From Ilumatobacter sp. (GTDB lineage: Bacteria; Actinomycetota; Acidimicrobiia; Acidimicrobiales; Ilumatobacteraceae): a stretch of DNA of 5,588 bases. Position numbers and translations under genes: made by a program. The notes under the pieces are model-generated. The model was not told the origin of the DNA and ran no database searches. It worked only from the letters and a program-made list of their open reading frames with translations. Location: NCBI GenBank assembly GCA_029263275.1, contig JAJCXU010000225.1:1-5588 (forward strand). Direction: 5' to 3'. Positions 1 through 5,588 of the stretch are shown piece after piece; within the stretch, counting starts at the first letter, position 1, and every line of letters begins with the position of its first letter.

Positions 1-189
1 TCCAACGTCTTCGATGGCAGCCACAATCGCATCATCATTGCCGCCGACGACGGTGACGGACTTGGCGTCGATGTCGACCTCGACCCGTTCGATGTCACCG
101 AGGCCTGCCAAGGCTCCCTCGATCGTGGACTTGCAGTGCCCGCATGAAATCTCGGGCACTGAGTAGGTGGTGGTTGCTGCATCGGTCAT
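1..189 (-). CDS. copZ: Copper chaperone, HMA domain (CopZ-like), 3' end cut by window edge
   Basis: Small cytosolic heavy-metal-associated (HMA) domain protein, expected to bind Cu(I) through two cysteines and hand it to the CopA pump. Seen: an ATG at 187-189 opens a frame running off the left edge after 63 codons with no stop. The protein begins MTDAATTTYSVPEISCGHC, with the metal-binding CxxC at C16 and C19. The rest fits the HMA fold, including a hydrophobic VEVDIDAKSVTVVG strand pair and a final helix ending AIEDVG. Family members are usually about 65-70 residues, so only a few codons should be missing. The usual GMTCxxC methionine is replaced (EISCGHC), a variant I associate with actinobacterial CopZ. 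It lies 39 bp after the copA stop, on the same strand, with its own ribosome binding site, so it is probably the second structural gene of a copA-copZ transcript. Specificity for copper rather than another soft metal is inferred from the neighbour. Confidence 0.9.
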   Translation of the reverse strand, partial: MTDAATTTYSVPEISCGHCKSTIEGALAGLGDIERVEVDIDAKSVTVVGGNDDAIVAAIEDVG

Positions 190-194
190 GTCGT

Positions 195-200
195 TCTCCT
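195..200 (-). promoter_or_regulatory. Ribosome binding site of copZ (AGGAGA)
   Basis: On the minus strand AGGAGA is followed by a 5-nt spacer (ACGAC) and the ATG of copZ. This is a near-consensus Shine-Dalgarno and fixes the copZ start. It is the only convincing one found in the window, which fits copZ being an internal gene of a longer message, while the promoter-proximal genes lack one. Confidence 0.75.
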
Positions 201-228
201 GAGAGTCTTGTCGGTCATTGAGCTCGGG

Positions 229-2736
229 TCACGCCGCGACGGCGCGACGGGTCGGCGCGGGCACACCGTCGGTGGTTCGAGAAGAGGGGCTGTCAGATGG
301 AGCGAAACGCCGAAGGCGAATGCTGTTGGCAACGACACTGATCGACGAGAACGCCATGGCCGCTCCGGCAATCATCGGGCTGAGCAGTCCGGAGACGGCG
401 AGCGGAATCGTGATCGTGTTGTACCCGAATGCCCAGAACAGGTTCTGCACGATCGTGCGGTACGTACGTCGCGACAGCTCGATCGCCGTGACGACCCCAG
501 CAACGTCGCCACGCATCAGCGTGAGATCGCTCGACTCGATGGCGACGTCCGTGCCCGTACCGATCGCAATGCCGAGGTCGGCTTGCACGAGGGCGGGGGC
601 ATCGTTCACGCCGTCGCCGACCATGGCCACGACCTCGCCGCCGTCTTGGAGGCGCTGTACTTCGCGCTGCTTGTCTTCGGGAAGCACTTCGGCAATCACC
701 CTGTCGATTCCGACGGCGTCGGCGATCGACTGAGCAGTACGGGCATTGTCTCCCGTGATCATCGCGACCGTGAGACCCAACCCGTGCAGCCGATGCACCG
801 TTTCGACCGCCGATGCCTTGAGCGTGTCGGCCACGGCGATGACCCCACGAACTTCACCATCCCAGCCGGCGAAGACGGCGGTGCGACCTTGGCTCTCGAG
901 CTGCGCTGCTTCGGCGTCGAGCCAGCCAGGAAGGTTCAACGACGCGTCGGCCGCGAGTTCGCGGCGACCGACCCACACGGTGGTGCCATCCACGTCGGCG
1001 CGGATGCCGTGTCCGACGATCGTCTCGAATGCAGTGACGACGTCGAGCGAGCCGTGCGACTCACGCGCGGCGTCGGCGATTGCTTGGCCAATGGGGTGCT
1101 CGCTGTCGGCTTCGACTGCGCCGGCCTTGGCCATGAGTTCCGCGTCGCTCGTTGCGCCAGCGGTGACGATGTCGGTAACCGACATCGCTCCTTGCGTCAG
1201 CGTCCCGGTCTTGTCGAACACGACGGTCGTAATGCGGCGCGTCCGCTCAAGCACCTCAACGGACTTGATGAGGATGCCGAGCTGTGCGCCGCGACCGGTG
1301 CCGACCATGATCGCCATAGGCGTGGCCAATCCGAGCGCACACGGACAGGCGATGATCAGCACCGCAACTGCTGCAGACACGCCGTCGCGAACGTTGCCGC
1401 CGATGACGGTCCAGCCGAGAAACGTGAGCAACGAGATCGACATCACCACGGGCACGAACACCGCCGAGATTTGATCGGCCAAGCGCTGTGCTGCCGACTT
1501 GCCAGTCTGGGCGTCCTCGACCAGCTTGACGATCTGGGCGAGCGCAGTTTCAGACCCGATGGCAGTCGCGCTGATCGTCAACACACCCGATGTGTTGACC
1601 GTTGCGCCCGCAACGCTGTCACCAACACTCTTGTCGACCGGCAGCGATTCGCCGGTCAGCATCGATTCGTCGACTGCGCTGGCACCATCGGTGACTCGAC
1701 CGTCGACCGGCACCTTTTCACCGGGACGGATCTTGATCGTGTCGCCGACTTGCACCGACTCGACCGGCACCATCTGCTCGACTCCATCGCGGATGAGTCG
1801 AGCTTCCTTGGCGCCGAGCTCGCCGAGTGCGCGCAGCGCCTTGCCAGCGCGCCCCTTGGCCCGAGCTTCGAGCCAGCGGCCCAGCGTGATGAAGAACATG
1901 ATCACCACGGCAGCTTCGAAGTACAGCTCCATGCCGTCGGTGAAGAGTTGGTAGGTGCTGTAGGTGAACGCCGACAGCGTGCCCATCGCAATGAGCGTGT
2001 CCATGTTGGCGGTGAGGTGGCGGGCGCGCTGGGCGGCTCCGACGAGAATCGGCCAGCCGACGTAGAACTGCACCGGGATCGCGAGGACGAACTGGAGCCA
2101 GCGCAGCCAGTCGGTCGTCATCGCGGTCTCGTGGTAGAGCATCGTCGAGACCATGAAGGCCGCGACTGGAGCTGAAAGCACGGCGCGGCGGAGCCACATC
2201 GAACGATGCTCGGCTTCGCTGGCATCGGCCGCTTCGGAGCGTTCCGCTGCCGTCGGGCCTGGGTCGACTCCACTCACCGAGATCGGCGCCAAGCCGTACC
2301 CGGCTTTCGCCACCACGTCGGCGAGGAACTGCGGGTCGACCACTCCCCCGGCGCCCGGCGAGACCACGGCACGGCCGGTGGCGTAGTTCACTTCGGCATC
2401 GTCGACGCCGTCCTGACGCTGCAACACCTTCTGGACGCGGGCCGCGCACGAGCCGCAGGTCATGCCCTCGACGTCGAACTCGAACCGTGTTGACGTCGCA
2501 GGCTCCGGCACAGTCAGGGTGTAGCCAGCCCGTTCGACAGCAGAACGCAGCGCCGCTACGTCGGCCGTCTCGGCAACCTCGATGCGAGCCCGGCCCGTTG
2601 CGAAGTTGACCTCGGCGTCGGAAACGCCTGGCTGCTTGGCCAGCGTCTTCTGCACGCGTGCGGCACACGAACCACAGGTCATCCCCTCGATGTTCACATC
2701 GAGCGTCTGCACGCGGTTGACCACTTCAGAGCTCAT
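229..2736 (-). CDS. copA: Cu(I)-exporting P1B-1-type ATPase CopA with two N-terminal HMA domains
   Basis: Integral membrane ATPase that exports Cu(I) using a phospho-aspartate cycle; 835 residues, the usual size for a two-HMA CopA. Two HMA domains carry CxxC at C21/C24 and C94/C97 inside an identical 14-residue segment (17-30 and 90-103). An acidic, probably flexible linker follows (about 153-180). Four membrane segments lie at roughly 183-202, 212-236, 245-265 and 270-288. The actuator domain has TGES (361-364). Two more membrane segments follow, with the CPC metal site at 464-466. The catalytic domain has the phosphorylated D508 in DKTGT, the SEHP nucleotide-site HP at 547-548, GHG at 575-577, TGDN at 661-664 and GDGVND at 707-712. 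The last two helices carry YN (772-773) and MxxSS (M794, S797, S798). CPC plus YN plus MxxSS is the Cu(I) signature of the P1B-1 class. All key residues are intact. The ATG at 2734-2736 has no Shine-Dalgarno but follows a TACGCT box by 6 nt, so translation is probably leaderless. Transcription is probably controlled by the upstream MerR-type operator. Confidence 0.97.
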   Translation of the reverse strand: MSSEVVNRVQTLDVNIEGMTCGSCAARVQKTLAKQPGVSDAEVNFATGRARIEVAETADVAALRSAVERAGYTLTVPEPATSTRFEFDVEGMTCGSCAARVQKVLQRQDGVDDAEVNYATGRAVVSPGAGGVVDPQFLADVVAKAGYGLAPISVSGVDPGPTAAERSEAADASEAEHRSMWLRRAVLSAPVAAFMVSTMLYHETAMTTDWLRWLQFVLAIPVQFYVGWPILVGAAQRARHLTANMDTLIAMGTLSAFTYSTYQLFTDGMELYFEAAVVIMFFITLGRWLEARAKGRAGKALRALGELGAKEARLIRDGVEQMVPVESVQVGDTIKIRPGEKVPVDGRVTDGASAVDESMLTGESLPVDKSVGDSVAGATVNTSGVLTISATAIGSETALAQIVKLVEDAQTGKSAAQRLADQISAVFVPVVMSISLLTFLGWTVIGGNVRDGVSAAVAVLIIACPCALGLATPMAIMVGTGRGAQLGILIKSVEVLERTRRITTVVFDKTGTLTQGAMSVTDIVTAGATSDAELMAKAGAVEADSEHPIGQAIADAARESHGSLDVVTAFETIVGHGIRADVDGTTVWVGRRELAADASLNLPGWLDAEAAQLESQGRTAVFAGWDGEVRGVIAVADTLKASAVETVHRLHGLGLTVAMITGDNARTAQSIADAVGIDRVIAEVLPEDKQREVQRLQDGGEVVAMVGDGVNDAPALVQADLGIAIGTGTDVAIESSDLTLMRGDVAGVVTAIELSRRTYRTIVQNLFWAFGYNTITIPLAVSGLLSPMIAGAAMAFSSISVVANSIRLRRFAPSDSPSSRTTDGVPAPTRRAVAA

Positions 2737-2742
2737 GTGTTC

Positions 2743-2774
2743 AGCGTATTCCTTCCAGTCAAGGGGAAGGTCAA
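2743..2774 (-). promoter_or_regulatory. CueR/MerR-type operator and promoter of copA
   Basis: Read on the minus strand, a -35 box TTGACC (2769-2774) is separated by 20 bp from a -10 box TACGCT (2743-2748). The spacer region holds the inverted repeat CCTTCC-N8-GGAAGG (2751-2770, with its left arm overlapping the -35). This closely resembles the E. coli copA operator bound by CueR, which from memory has the same arms with 7 nt between them and a 19-bp spacer. In MerR-type promoters the over-long spacer keeps the promoter weak until the metal-bound regulator untwists it. Six nucleotides separate the -10 box from the copA ATG, placing the expected transcription start at or very near the start codon. 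The site sits between the regulator gene and copA, so the regulator gene next door is the obvious candidate to bind it. Confidence 0.85.
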
Positions 2775-2807
2775 GCGTTCTTCGTCACATCATCAGATCC
2801 GGCGACT

Positions 2808-3218
2808 TCAGCCGGCGGCGACCGTCTCGCCGATCACCTGGCAACGGTTGGCATCGGTGCACGCCGCTGGATCGAGCGCCTCAGCGCGGTCGTGCATCTT
2901 GCGCAGTTCAACGCGCGCCGCCTGCAGTTCGGTGATCTTGCGGTCGAGTTCGTCGAGGTGGGCCTTGAGGAGATCCCGAGTGTGCGCACACGACTGTCCG
3001 CCGCTGTCCTTGATTTCAAGGATCGACTTGATCTCACTGAGTGCCAGACCAGACGCTTGTGCCTGTTTGACGAAGTCGAGTCGCTCAATCGCGTCCGGGC
3101 CGTACGACCGATATCCGACGTCGGTTCGAGCGGGCTCCTCGATCAGGCCGATCGATTCGTAGTACCGGATGGCCTTCGTGGTGGCTCCGGTGGCTGCCGC
3201 AAGTTCACCGATCTTCAC
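2808..3218 (-). CDS. MerR-family heavy-metal-responsive transcriptional regulator (CueR/HMTR-like)
   Basis: DNA-binding metal sensor of 136 residues, expected to activate copA-copZ from the operator immediately downstream of its own gene. Residues 1-70 form the MerR winged helix-turn-helix, recognisable from VKIGELAAATGATTKAIRYY, then ESIGLIEE, GYRSYG (35-40) and SGLALSEIK (56-64). A long dimerisation helix follows (about 77-112) and ends in a short cysteine-bearing tail. Candidate metal ligands are C77, C120 and C126. The start is the GTG at 3216-3218, because the MerR domain begins exactly there. The frame stays open upstream, but that extension has no family resemblance and overlaps the divergent oxygenase gene. 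No Shine-Dalgarno is seen; a TACGCT box ends 6 nt before the GTG. The copper role is inferred from the operator and target genes. Cysteine rather than serine at position 77 is more typical of divalent-metal sensors (ZntR, MerR, PbrR), so the cueR symbol is withheld. Confidence 0.92.
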   Translation of the reverse strand: MKIGELAAATGATTKAIRYYESIGLIEEPARTDVGYRSYGPDAIERLDFVKQAQASGLALSEIKSILEIKDSGGQSCAHTRDLLKAHLDELDRKITELQAARVELRKMHDRAEALDPAACTDANRCQVIGETVAAG

Positions 3219-3224
3219 GGCATG

Positions 3225-3230
3225 AGCGTA
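3225..3230 (-). promoter_or_regulatory. Putative -10 box of the MerR-family gene (leaderless start)
   Basis: TACGCT on the minus strand lies 6 nt (CATGCC) before the GTG start of the regulator gene. The hexamer and its distance to the start codon are the same as at copA. No good -35 is seen: the hexamer 17 bp upstream reads CCTGGT. That suggests a weak basal promoter, as expected for a sensor. The start codon would be the first or nearly the first transcribed codon. Confidence 0.5.
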
Positions 3231-3300
3231 CCCAACGCCCCCGGCCGACCAGGACAGTGTCCCAGGGCGTCGTCGGTCCGCTGGCTCGAGCATCCTGGCG

Positions 3301-3329
3301 TTGATGGTCAAACCTGAGCGTTGTACCGT
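3301..3329 (+). promoter_or_regulatory. Putative promoter of the PhzS-like monooxygenase gene (leaderless start)
   Basis: TTGATG (3301-3306), a 17-bp spacer and TACCGT (3324-3329) form a good housekeeping-sigma promoter. The -10 box is followed by exactly 6 nt (CGAGAC) and the ATG at 3336. No Shine-Dalgarno lies between, so a leaderless transcript is likely. This is the best -35/-10 pair in the window apart from the copA promoter. Confidence 0.6.
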
Positions 3330-3335
3330 CGAGAC

Positions 3336-4589
3336 ATGGAGGTATTGATCGCTGGCGGGGGCATTGCCGGGCTGACGCTTGCCCTCACGTGCCACCAAGT
3401 CGGCGTGCCGGCACAGGTGTTCGAATCTGCCCAAGACTTACGGCCACTCGGGCTCGGCATTAATCTGCAACCCAACGCGGTCCGCGAACTGTACGACCTG
3501 GGCCTTGAGCAAGAACTGGCATCGATCGGCGTCCCCATCCGAGAGTGGGCGCTGGCGAGCAGCAACGGAATCGACGTATGGACCGAACCCCGTGGTCTCG
3601 ATGCCGGACATCGGTGGCCGCAATACGCCGTACATCGCGGCGAGTTGGCGATGATGCTCTACCGCGCCGTGCTCGACCGCCTCGGGCCAGATGCAGTGCT
3701 CGATGGACAGAAGGTCACCGGGTACGTCCATGCAACCAACGGTGCACGGGTCGACGTGTCGAACAGCGACGCCACGACCACCGTCGACGCTCGGTTGTTG
3801 ATCGGCGCCGACGGCCTGCACTCGGCCGTCCGCGCCCGAATGTTTCCCGGCGACGGCGGCCCGAGATGGGGCGGCAAGGTGTTGTGGCGCGGCGTCGCCC
3901 AAGCTCCACCGATCCGGAGCGGTTCGGCCTTCCTCGTCGTTGGCAACTCACAGCAGCGCTTCGCGACGTTTCCGATCTCCGTGCCAGATCCCGACACCGG
4001 TCTCCAGACCCAGAACTGGATCGCTGAGCAGACCTTCGATCGCCGCCGCGGGTGGCGCCGAGCCGATTGGAACACTCGCGTCTCGATCGACGAATTCATC
4101 GGAGACTTCGAAGACTGGCAGTTCGACTGGCTCGACGTTCCCGCGCTGGTCCGCAGCTCGGCCATCGTCTTCGAATACCCGATGGTCGATCGCGATCCAG
4201 TCGGCCACTGGGTGCACGGCAGCGTCGCCTTGATCGGCGACGCGGCACACCCGATGTACCCGATCGGGTCGAACGGTGCGAGCCAGGCAATCGTCGATGC
4301 CCGCGTCCTCGGTGCCGCGTTCATCGAACACGGCGTCGGAAGCGATGCGCTCCGCGCGTATGAGGCCACGCGACTCGACGCCATGTCCGCGTTGGTCATC
4401 CGCAATCGTGACGCCGGGCCGTTCTCGGTGCTCAGCCTCGTCGACGAGCGCTGCGGTGGGGTGTTCGACGACATTGACGACATCGTTCCCCGGGCCGAAA
4501 TCAGCCGGATGATGACCAACTACAAGACCGCAGCCGGCGTGGCCATCGACGAGTTGAATGCGGCGCCACCGACGATTGCTTCGACGTGA
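3336..4589 (+). CDS. PhzS-like FAD-dependent monooxygenase (flavin-dependent oxidoreductase)
   Basis: Soluble single-component flavoprotein hydroxylase of 417 residues, of the class that uses FAD, NAD(P)H and O2 to hydroxylate aromatic or heteroaromatic compounds. Seen: an N-terminal dinucleotide-binding strand MEVLIAGGGIAG with GGGIAG at 7-12, an acidic residue ending strand 2 (E30), the DG motif GADGLHSAVR (157-166) and the GD motif beginning IGDAAHPMYP (300-309), continuing as IGSNGASQAIVDA to residue 322. The last motif, the preceding YPMVDRDPVGHW (281-292) and the VLWRGV stretch (182-187) strongly recall PhzS (phenazine biosynthesis) and related uncharacterised flavin-dependent oxidoreductases. 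No phenazine genes are present, so the substrate is unknown and phenazine hydroxylation should not be assumed. The start is the ATG at 3336, matching the family N-terminus; a TTG at 3321 in the same frame would add five residues but lies over the likely -10 box. The gene is divergent from the metal regulator and convergent with the CBS gene. Confidence 0.93.
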   Translation: MEVLIAGGGIAGLTLALTCHQVGVPAQVFESAQDLRPLGLGINLQPNAVRELYDLGLEQELASIGVPIREWALASSNGIDVWTEPRGLDAGHRWPQYAVHRGELAMMLYRAVLDRLGPDAVLDGQKVTGYVHATNGARVDVSNSDATTTVDARLLIGADGLHSAVRARMFPGDGGPRWGGKVLWRGVAQAPPIRSGSAFLVVGNSQQRFATFPISVPDPDTGLQTQNWIAEQTFDRRRGWRRADWNTRVSIDEFIGDFEDWQFDWLDVPALVRSSAIVFEYPMVDRDPVGHWVHGSVALIGDAAHPMYPIGSNGASQAIVDARVLGAAFIEHGVGSDALRAYEATRLDAMSALVIRNRDAGPFSVLSLVDERCGGVFDDIDDIVPRAEISRMMTNYKTAAGVAIDELNAAPPTIAST

Positions 4590-4625
4590 GCAACTCGACG
4601 TCAGCAGGTCATCGAGACGTCCGCG

Positions 4626-5045
4626 TCAGCGGCGCTTTGAGTCGTTCGACCGAGGAGTTGGCCCCGGCTTGGCCACGTAGCGGTGATCTTCGATGAGCTG
4701 GAGCAGGTCGTATGCACTGACGATGCCGACAGTGCGCTGCTCATCGGTGACCACGAGGTGGTGAATCCGACGGTTGCGCATGATTCGTGCCGCGATGTGC
4801 GGCTTCTCGTACAGCGGGACGCTGAGCACCGGTGACGTCATGAAGCTGCTGACCGGGGCACCGTCAGCGAGGTCGAGCAGCAGGTCGGCGGCGGTCACGA
4901 TGCCCACCGGAATCCTGTCCTCATCGACGATCGGCAATGCCGAGACGCGATGTTCGGCCATCAACTGACGAACGTGGCTCGCAGTTTGATGTCGCGTCCC
5001 GGTCATCACGGGAGCGTGCATGATCTGTTTGATTTCGACGGTCAT
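4626..5045 (-). CDS. Stand-alone tandem CBS-domain protein
   Basis: Small, probably cytosolic protein of 139 residues made almost entirely of two CBS domains (about 5-59 and 66-122), a Bateman module. Such modules usually bind adenosine nucleotides (AMP, ATP, NAD(H) or SAM) and act as energy or ligand sensors. The repeats are visible as IMHAPVMTG with GIVTAADLL (48-56), and FMTSPVLSV with GIVSAYDLL (107-115). A basic, proline- and serine-containing tail ends SNDSKRR. There is no attached enzyme, transporter or DNA-binding domain, so the partner is unknown. The ATG at 5043-5045 is chosen because the domain begins a few residues later. The frame is also open to a GTG-ATG pair at 5094-5099, which would add 17-18 low-complexity residues. 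Neither start has a clear Shine-Dalgarno or a TANNNT box at 6 nt. It follows the fatty acid hydroxylase gene on the same strand and may be co-transcribed with it. Confidence 0.85.
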   Translation of the reverse strand: MTVEIKQIMHAPVMTGTRHQTASHVRQLMAEHRVSALPIVDEDRIPVGIVTAADLLLDLADGAPVSSFMTSPVLSVPLYEKPHIAARIMRNRRIHHLVVTDEQRTVGIVSAYDLLQLIEDHRYVAKPGPTPRSNDSKRR

Positions 5046-5158
5046 CGGGAGACTTTCGTGAGGGGAAGAATCCGTCCCAGACTCGCCGACTACCATCACC
5101 CGGGGTAGGGCAGAACGTCCCGTGGTCGGCTCGGTTCAACCAACGCGCGACGTCGACG

Positions 5159-5588
5159 TCACGGACGATCCTGCAGACGGGCTTTCATCGCCGCGTGGGC
5201 CTCAGGAGTGCCATCGTGGAATGTCCCGAACCACTTGTCGAACGGGATGGGCCCGTCGGCGTAGTTGCACTCGAAGTACTTGTGGTGCAGGTAGTGGTTG
5301 TAGCCGCTCAGGTTGATCAGCTGGGGATCACCGAACTCCGTGACGACAAGCTTGCTGTAACCGGCATGGCCGACCGCTGGCGCCAGCCCTGCATGCATCA
5401 GCTGGTAGATGATGTGGATCGGGTGTGCTGCGACGACGAAGTGAATCAGGACCCCGGTGAAGTACACGAGGTGCTCGACCGGATGCATCGCCAGCCCCGA
5501 CCACGGACCCGGATTGGTGTTGTTGTGGTGCAGTTTGTGAATCGGCTTGTACAGCGCGGGCACATGCAAGAGACGATGCACGGCGTAG
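5159..5588 (-). CDS. Fatty acid hydroxylase / sterol desaturase superfamily protein, N-terminus outside window
   Basis: C-terminal 142 residues of a di-iron integral membrane oxygenase (fatty acid hydroxylase superfamily, the sterol desaturase type), which uses O2 to hydroxylate or desaturate lipid substrates. The histidine clusters that hold the two irons are visible: HRLLH (4-8 of the visible part), HKLHH (17-21) and HYLHH (98-102), with a further H at 74 in VGHAGY. The hydrophobic stretch at about 39-68 (from HLVYFTGVLIHF on) is probably the membrane hairpin between clusters. The C-terminus FDKWFGTFHDGTPEAHAAM is the standard family ending, and a TGA at 5159-5161 closes it. The frame is still open at the right edge with Y-A before the first cluster, so the true start and first membrane helices lie beyond the window; an internal GTG at 5579-5581 is not a credible start. 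The substrate (sterol, carotenoid, fatty acid or other) cannot be told from this part. Confidence 0.92.
   Translation of the reverse strand, partial: YAVHRLLHVPALYKPIHKLHHNNTNPGPWSGLAMHPVEHLVYFTGVLIHFVVAAHPIHIIYQLMHAGLAPAVGHAGYSKLVVTEFGDPQLINLSGYNHYLHHKYFECNYADGPIPFDKWFGTFHDGTPEAHAAMKARLQDRP

Noticed and set aside
208..2175. A 655-codon open frame on the plus strand opposite copA
   Set aside because: The translation is rich in Arg, Asp and His with no recognisable domain, lies wholly antisense to a P-type ATPase with every motif intact, and is the usual shadow of a GC-rich coding strand.
1718..2668. A 316-codon minus-strand frame inside copA
   Set aside because: It overlaps copA in another frame, is Arg- and Gly-rich and shows no family motif.
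2799..2815. CCGGC-N7-GCCGG hairpin at the end of the regulator gene as a terminator
   Set aside because: The stem is only 5 bp, overlaps the stop codon and is not followed by a T-rich run on the minus strand. Read-through into copA remains possible.
3215..3223. A two-codon ATG-CCG-TGA frame overlapping the regulator GTG start
   Set aside because: If the TACGCT box is the -10, the ATG lies upstream of the transcription start and would not be transcribed. It is most likely chance.
2808..3434. A longer version of the MerR-family gene starting at 3434
   Set aside because: The extra 72 residues do not resemble any MerR N-terminus and overlap the divergent gene and its promoter. The domain starts at the GTG at 3216-3218.
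3659..4519. A 286-codon minus-strand frame opposite the monooxygenase gene
   Set aside because: It is antisense to a complete flavoprotein with all three FAD motifs and has low-complexity Ser/Arg/Pro composition.
4590..4632. Bidirectional terminator in the convergent gap between the monooxygenase and CBS genes
   Set aside because: Only a 5-bp CTCGA/TCGAG stem with a 13-nt loop and a 4-bp CCGC/GCGG stem are present, with no T-run on either strand. Not enough to call.
5149..5160. Perfect 12-bp palindrome GACGTCGACGTC at the hydroxylase stop codon
   Set aside because: It has no loop or T-run to act as a terminator, no promoter beside it, and consists of repeated GACGTC units that are common in this base composition.

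Overview
The window is GC-rich, gene-dense bacterial DNA with G or C at most third codon positions. The protein families, the GC-rich coding style and the apparent leaderless genes suggest a high-GC actinobacterium. A lineage such as Acidimicrobiia is only a guess, because nothing in the window fixes the taxonomy.

Left half (1-3218, all minus strand): a copper-efflux module transcribed right to left. A MerR-family metal-responsive regulator (2808-3218) comes first. It is followed by a P1B-1 Cu(I)-exporting ATPase with two N-terminal metal-binding domains (copA, 229-2736) and a small HMA copper chaperone (copZ, 1-189, cut by the left edge just before its expected C-terminus). A CueR/MerR-type operator-promoter lies in the 71-bp gap between the regulator and copA. 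It has a CCTTCC/GGAAGG dyad inside a 20-bp spacer between TTGACC and TACGCT. The expected logic is that metal-bound regulator distorts the over-long spacer and switches on copA-copZ. CopZ then carries cytosolic Cu(I) and CopA pumps it out. copZ has a good ribosome binding site; copA and the regulator gene do not.

Centre (3219-4589): a 117-bp divergent intergenic region separates the regulator from a plus-strand flavin-dependent monooxygenase of the PhzS-like group (3336-4589). Both genes, and copA, have a TANNNT hexamer exactly 6 nt before the start codon. This is the geometry expected of leaderless mRNAs.

Right end (4590-5588): a 36-bp convergent gap, then two minus-strand genes. One is a stand-alone tandem CBS-domain protein (4626-5045, start uncertain). 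The other is the C-terminal part of a membrane fatty acid hydroxylase/sterol desaturase family enzyme (5159 to the right edge). No functional link between these genes and the copper module is visible.

I see no tRNA, rRNA, CRISPR array, insertion sequence or phage gene, and no gene-free stretch over 300 bases. The gene content is largely conventional. The most interesting signals are regulatory: the shared leaderless promoter geometry, the slightly stretched copper operator that ends 14 nt before the copA start codon, and a regulator whose sensory cysteines do not follow the E. coli CueR pattern.
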